From Betaproteobacteria bacterium (GTDB lineage: Bacteria > Pseudomonadota > Gammaproteobacteria > Burkholderiales > SG8-39), in assembly GCA_019245555.1 (NCBI GenBank), contig JAFARH010000060.1, positions 1 through 8,727 on the forward strand: a stretch of DNA of 8,727 bases. Reading direction: 5' to 3'. Below the pieces are notes generated by a model, which was not told where the DNA came from, searched no databases, and worked only from the letters and a program-made list of their open reading frames with translations. Of this stretch, positions 7,078 to 8,727 are shown one piece after another. Both the position numbers and the translations under genes were made by a program. Positions within the stretch are counted from its first letter, which is position 1; each line of letters starts with the position of its first letter.

Positions 7078-7106
7078 ATTCTAGACTAACGCTCCCCGGC
7101 CCACAA
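7078..7106 (-). promoter_or_regulatory. Putative sigma-70-type promoter for the TPR-transpeptidase-ppi-lpxH operon
   Basis: Read on the - strand, TTGTGG (7106-7101) and TAGAAT (7083-7078; five of six matches to TATAAT) are 17 bases apart. Transcription would start near 7071, about 30 bases before the TPR gene ATG. The -35 is weak (three of six matches), so this is only a candidate. Confidence 0.3.
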
Positions 7107-8473
7107 TCGACACCCTTCAGATCTTCAACTCGTTAGGCCGGGCAAAACAACCGTTCGTCCCATTGGTGCCGGGCCAAGTGCGCATGTACGTGTGCGGCAT
7201 CACGGTCTACGACTACATGCACATCGGGAATGCGCGCTTCATGGTGGTGTTCGACATGGTGCGCCGGTGGCTACGCGCGAGCGGCTATCGCGTGACCTTC
7301 GTCCGCAATATCACTGACATCGACGACAAGATCATTCGCCGCGCAGCCGAGAACAAGGAACCGGTGGAAGCGGTCACCGCGCGGTTCATCCGAGCGATGG
7401 ACGAAGACACCGCTGCCCTCGGCGTGGAGAAGCCCGATCACGAGCCGCGCGCCACGCAGTACGTGCCGCAGATGCAGGCGCTGATCGGCCGCCTGAAGGA
7501 GAAGAAGCTCGCGTACCAGTCCGCTTCCGGCGACGTCAATTACGCGGTACGCCAGTTCCAGGGATACGGGAAGCTCTCAGGCAAGTCGCTCGACGATTTA
7601 CGCGCCGGCGAGCGCGTCGACGTCGACGCGAGCAAGGAAGACCCTCTGGACTTCGTGCTCTGGAAGCGCGCGAAGCCCGAAGAACCAAAGTGGCCCTCGC
7701 CATGGGGCGACGGCCGGCCCGGATGGCACATCGAGTGCTCCGCAATGAGCTCGGCGCTCCTTGGCGAACCCTTCGACATCCATGGCGGCGGCTTGGACCT
7801 CCAGTTCCCGCACCACGAGAACGAGATTGCGCAATCCGAGGGCGCGACCGGCAAGAAGTTCGTGAATTACTGGATGCACAACGGTTTCCTTGCCATCGAC
7901 AACGAGAAGATGTCGAAATCGCTCGGCAATTTCTTCGTCTTGCGCGACGTCCTCAAGCACTTCGACGCCGAGGTAGTGCGGTTCTTCCTGCTGCGTGCGC
8001 ATTACCGCAGTCCGCTCAACTACACCGATGCGAACCTGGAGGACGCCAAGCAGGCCCTGACTCGCCTCTATACCGCGCTGCGTGACCATCCGGCCAAGCC
8101 GGGTCCCGTGGAATGGGCGGAGCCGCACGCCAAGCGGTTCAAGAAAGCGATGGACGATGACTTCGGCACGCCCGAAGCTATCGCCGAGCTGCATCAACTG
8201 GCCAACGCGGCCTTCCAAGGCGACGCCCGGGCTTCCACCCAGTTGAAAGCACTGGCCGGTGTGCTCGGTCTCTTGGAGCGCGAGCCGAATGCCTTCCTAC
8301 GAGCTGCCCCGGCTGGGGTGGATGAAGCGTGGATCAACGAGCGCATCGCTGCGCGGCGGGCGGCGCGGAAGGGCAAAGACTTCGCCGAAGCTGACCGAAT
8401 CCGTAAGGAACTCCTCGATAAGGGGGTTGTGCTGGAGGACAAAGGCGGCGCCACGGGTTGGCGCAGGGTGTAA
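7106..8473 (+). CDS. cysS: Cysteinyl-tRNA synthetase, non-canonical ATC start or start-codon error
   Basis: This class I synthetase charges tRNA-Cys with cysteine in the cytoplasm. From an ATC start at 7106 it has 455 residues, against 461 in E. coli. The HIGH-type motif is HIGN (39-42) and the KMSKS loop is at 268-272. Zinc ligands Cys30, Cys211, His236 and Glu240 have exactly the E. coli spacing. The family N-terminus ([21 protein letters not shown]) is readable in frame from 7112. The first ATG/GTG/TTG codon in frame after the stop at 7082 is TTG at 7163, which would cut off about 19 conserved residues. ATC at 7106 is the only near-cognate codon in the right place, and no ribosome site precedes it. 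Either initiation is unusual or a base is wrong. The TAA stop is at 8471-8473. The gene is divergent from the envelope operon. Confidence 0.93.
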   Translation: MDTLQIFNSLGRAKQPFVPLVPGQVRMYVCGITVYDYMHIGNARFMVVFDMVRRWLRASGYRVTFVRNITDIDDKIIRRAAENKEPVEAVTARFIRAMDEDTAALGVEKPDHEPRATQYVPQMQALIGRLKEKKLAYQSASGDVNYAVRQFQGYGKLSGKSLDDLRAGERVDVDASKEDPLDFVLWKRAKPEEPKWPSPWGDGRPGWHIECSAMSSALLGEPFDIHGGGLDLQFPHHENEIAQSEGATGKKFVNYWMHNGFLAIDNEKMSKSLGNFFVLRDVLKHFDAEVVRFFLLRAHYRSPLNYTDANLEDAKQALTRLYTALRDHPAKPGPVEWAEPHAKRFKKAMDDDFGTPEAIAELHQLANAAFQGDARASTQLKALAGVLGLLEREPNAFLRAAPAGVDEAWINERIAARRAARKGKDFAEADRIRKELLDKGVVLEDKGGATGWRRV

Positions 8474-8482
8474 GGTCCGGGG

Positions 8483-8727
8483 ATGAGCGCCGACCAACGC
8501 GGAAATGAGGGGGCTATGCTGATCCATCCGCTGATCGTCCGCGTCTGCCACTGGCTGAACGTGATCGCCGTGCTCATCATGATCACGAGCGGCTGGGCAA
8601 TCTATAACGCGTCGCCGCTCTTCAACTGGAGCTTCCCCGACGAGATCACGCTCGGCGGCTGGCTCGCCGGCGGGCTGCAATGGCACTTCGCCGGCATGTG
8701 GCTCTTCGCGATCAACGGCCTCGTATA
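8483..8727 (+). CDS. Cytochrome b561-type (b/b6) membrane subunit, 5' part only
   Basis: The frame is open from ATG 8483 to the window end (81 codons), so the gene is cut off. The protein has IHPLIVRVCHWLNV with His23, a first membrane helix (about 24-41), then ITLGGWLAGGLQWHFAGMWLF with His68 at the start of a second helix. This is the pattern of the di-haem b-type cytochrome family found with thiosulfate reductase, Ni-Fe hydrogenase and sulfite-oxidase-like molybdopterin enzymes, where it passes electrons between quinone and a periplasmic partner. A molybdopterin oxidoreductase gene downstream would fit, but it is out of view. The start could instead be ATG 8516, which has a better ribosome site (GAGGGGG, 8507-8513); 8483 has AAGG seven bases upstream. 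It begins ten bases after cysS and is probably co-transcribed. Confidence 0.8.
   Translation, partial: MSADQRGNEGAMLIHPLIVRVCHWLNVIAVLIMITSGWAIYNASPLFNWSFPDEITLGGWLAGGLQWHFAGMWLFAINGLV

Noticed and set aside
7163..8473. cysS starting at TTG 7163
   Set aside because: It would lose the conserved N-terminal strand and leave the first zinc cysteine at residue 11 instead of near 28-30; the in-frame sequence upstream matches the family.

Overview
The window is a densely packed, GC-rich chromosomal segment, most likely from a betaproteobacterium. That assignment is an inference. It rests on O-succinylhomoserine sulfhydrylase (metZ) directly after what looks like the tail of purF, on lpxH (alphaproteobacteria mostly use the unrelated lpxI), and on cysS lying beside a cyclophilin gene and lpxH. 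I see no rRNA, tRNA, CRISPR array, insertion sequence, phage gene or long repeat, and there is no gene-free stretch above about 130 bases.

Left part, + strand (1-3363). A short C-terminal remnant, probably of purF, ends at 42. It is followed by an extended -10 promoter, a near-consensus SAM-II riboswitch aptamer (57-108) and a terminator-like hairpin whose T tract runs directly into the ATG of metZ (171). This is a compact SAM-sensing control region for homocysteine synthesis. Four bases after metZ begins a membrane histidine kinase (MASE1-PAS-HisKA-HATPase) with no response regulator nearby. It probably shares the metZ transcript.

Middle part, - strand (7041 down to 3360). Five genes look like one envelope-related operon, read from right to left: a secreted TPR protein, a secreted L,D-transpeptidase, a secreted cyclophilin-type prolyl isomerase, lpxH (lipid A synthesis) and a 62-residue four-cysteine zinc-ribbon-like protein. 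The first three are joined by 4-base ATGA overlaps. The TPR protein and the L,D-transpeptidase carry the same NTF2-like C-terminal domain, so they are probably functional partners. The last gene overlaps the end of the kinase gene tail to tail by four bases.

Right part, + strand. cysS is divergent from the operon across a small AT-rich promoter region. Its conserved N-terminus extends upstream of every ATG, GTG or TTG codon, which points to an ATC start or a sequence error. Ten bases after cysS starts a b-type cytochrome subunit gene, cut off by the window end.

The most notable items are the SAM-II/terminator control of metZ and a kinase, the paired transpeptidase/TPR genes inserted between cysS and ppi-lpxH, and the start-codon anomaly of cysS. 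I do not see clear evidence of a wholly new multi-gene system.
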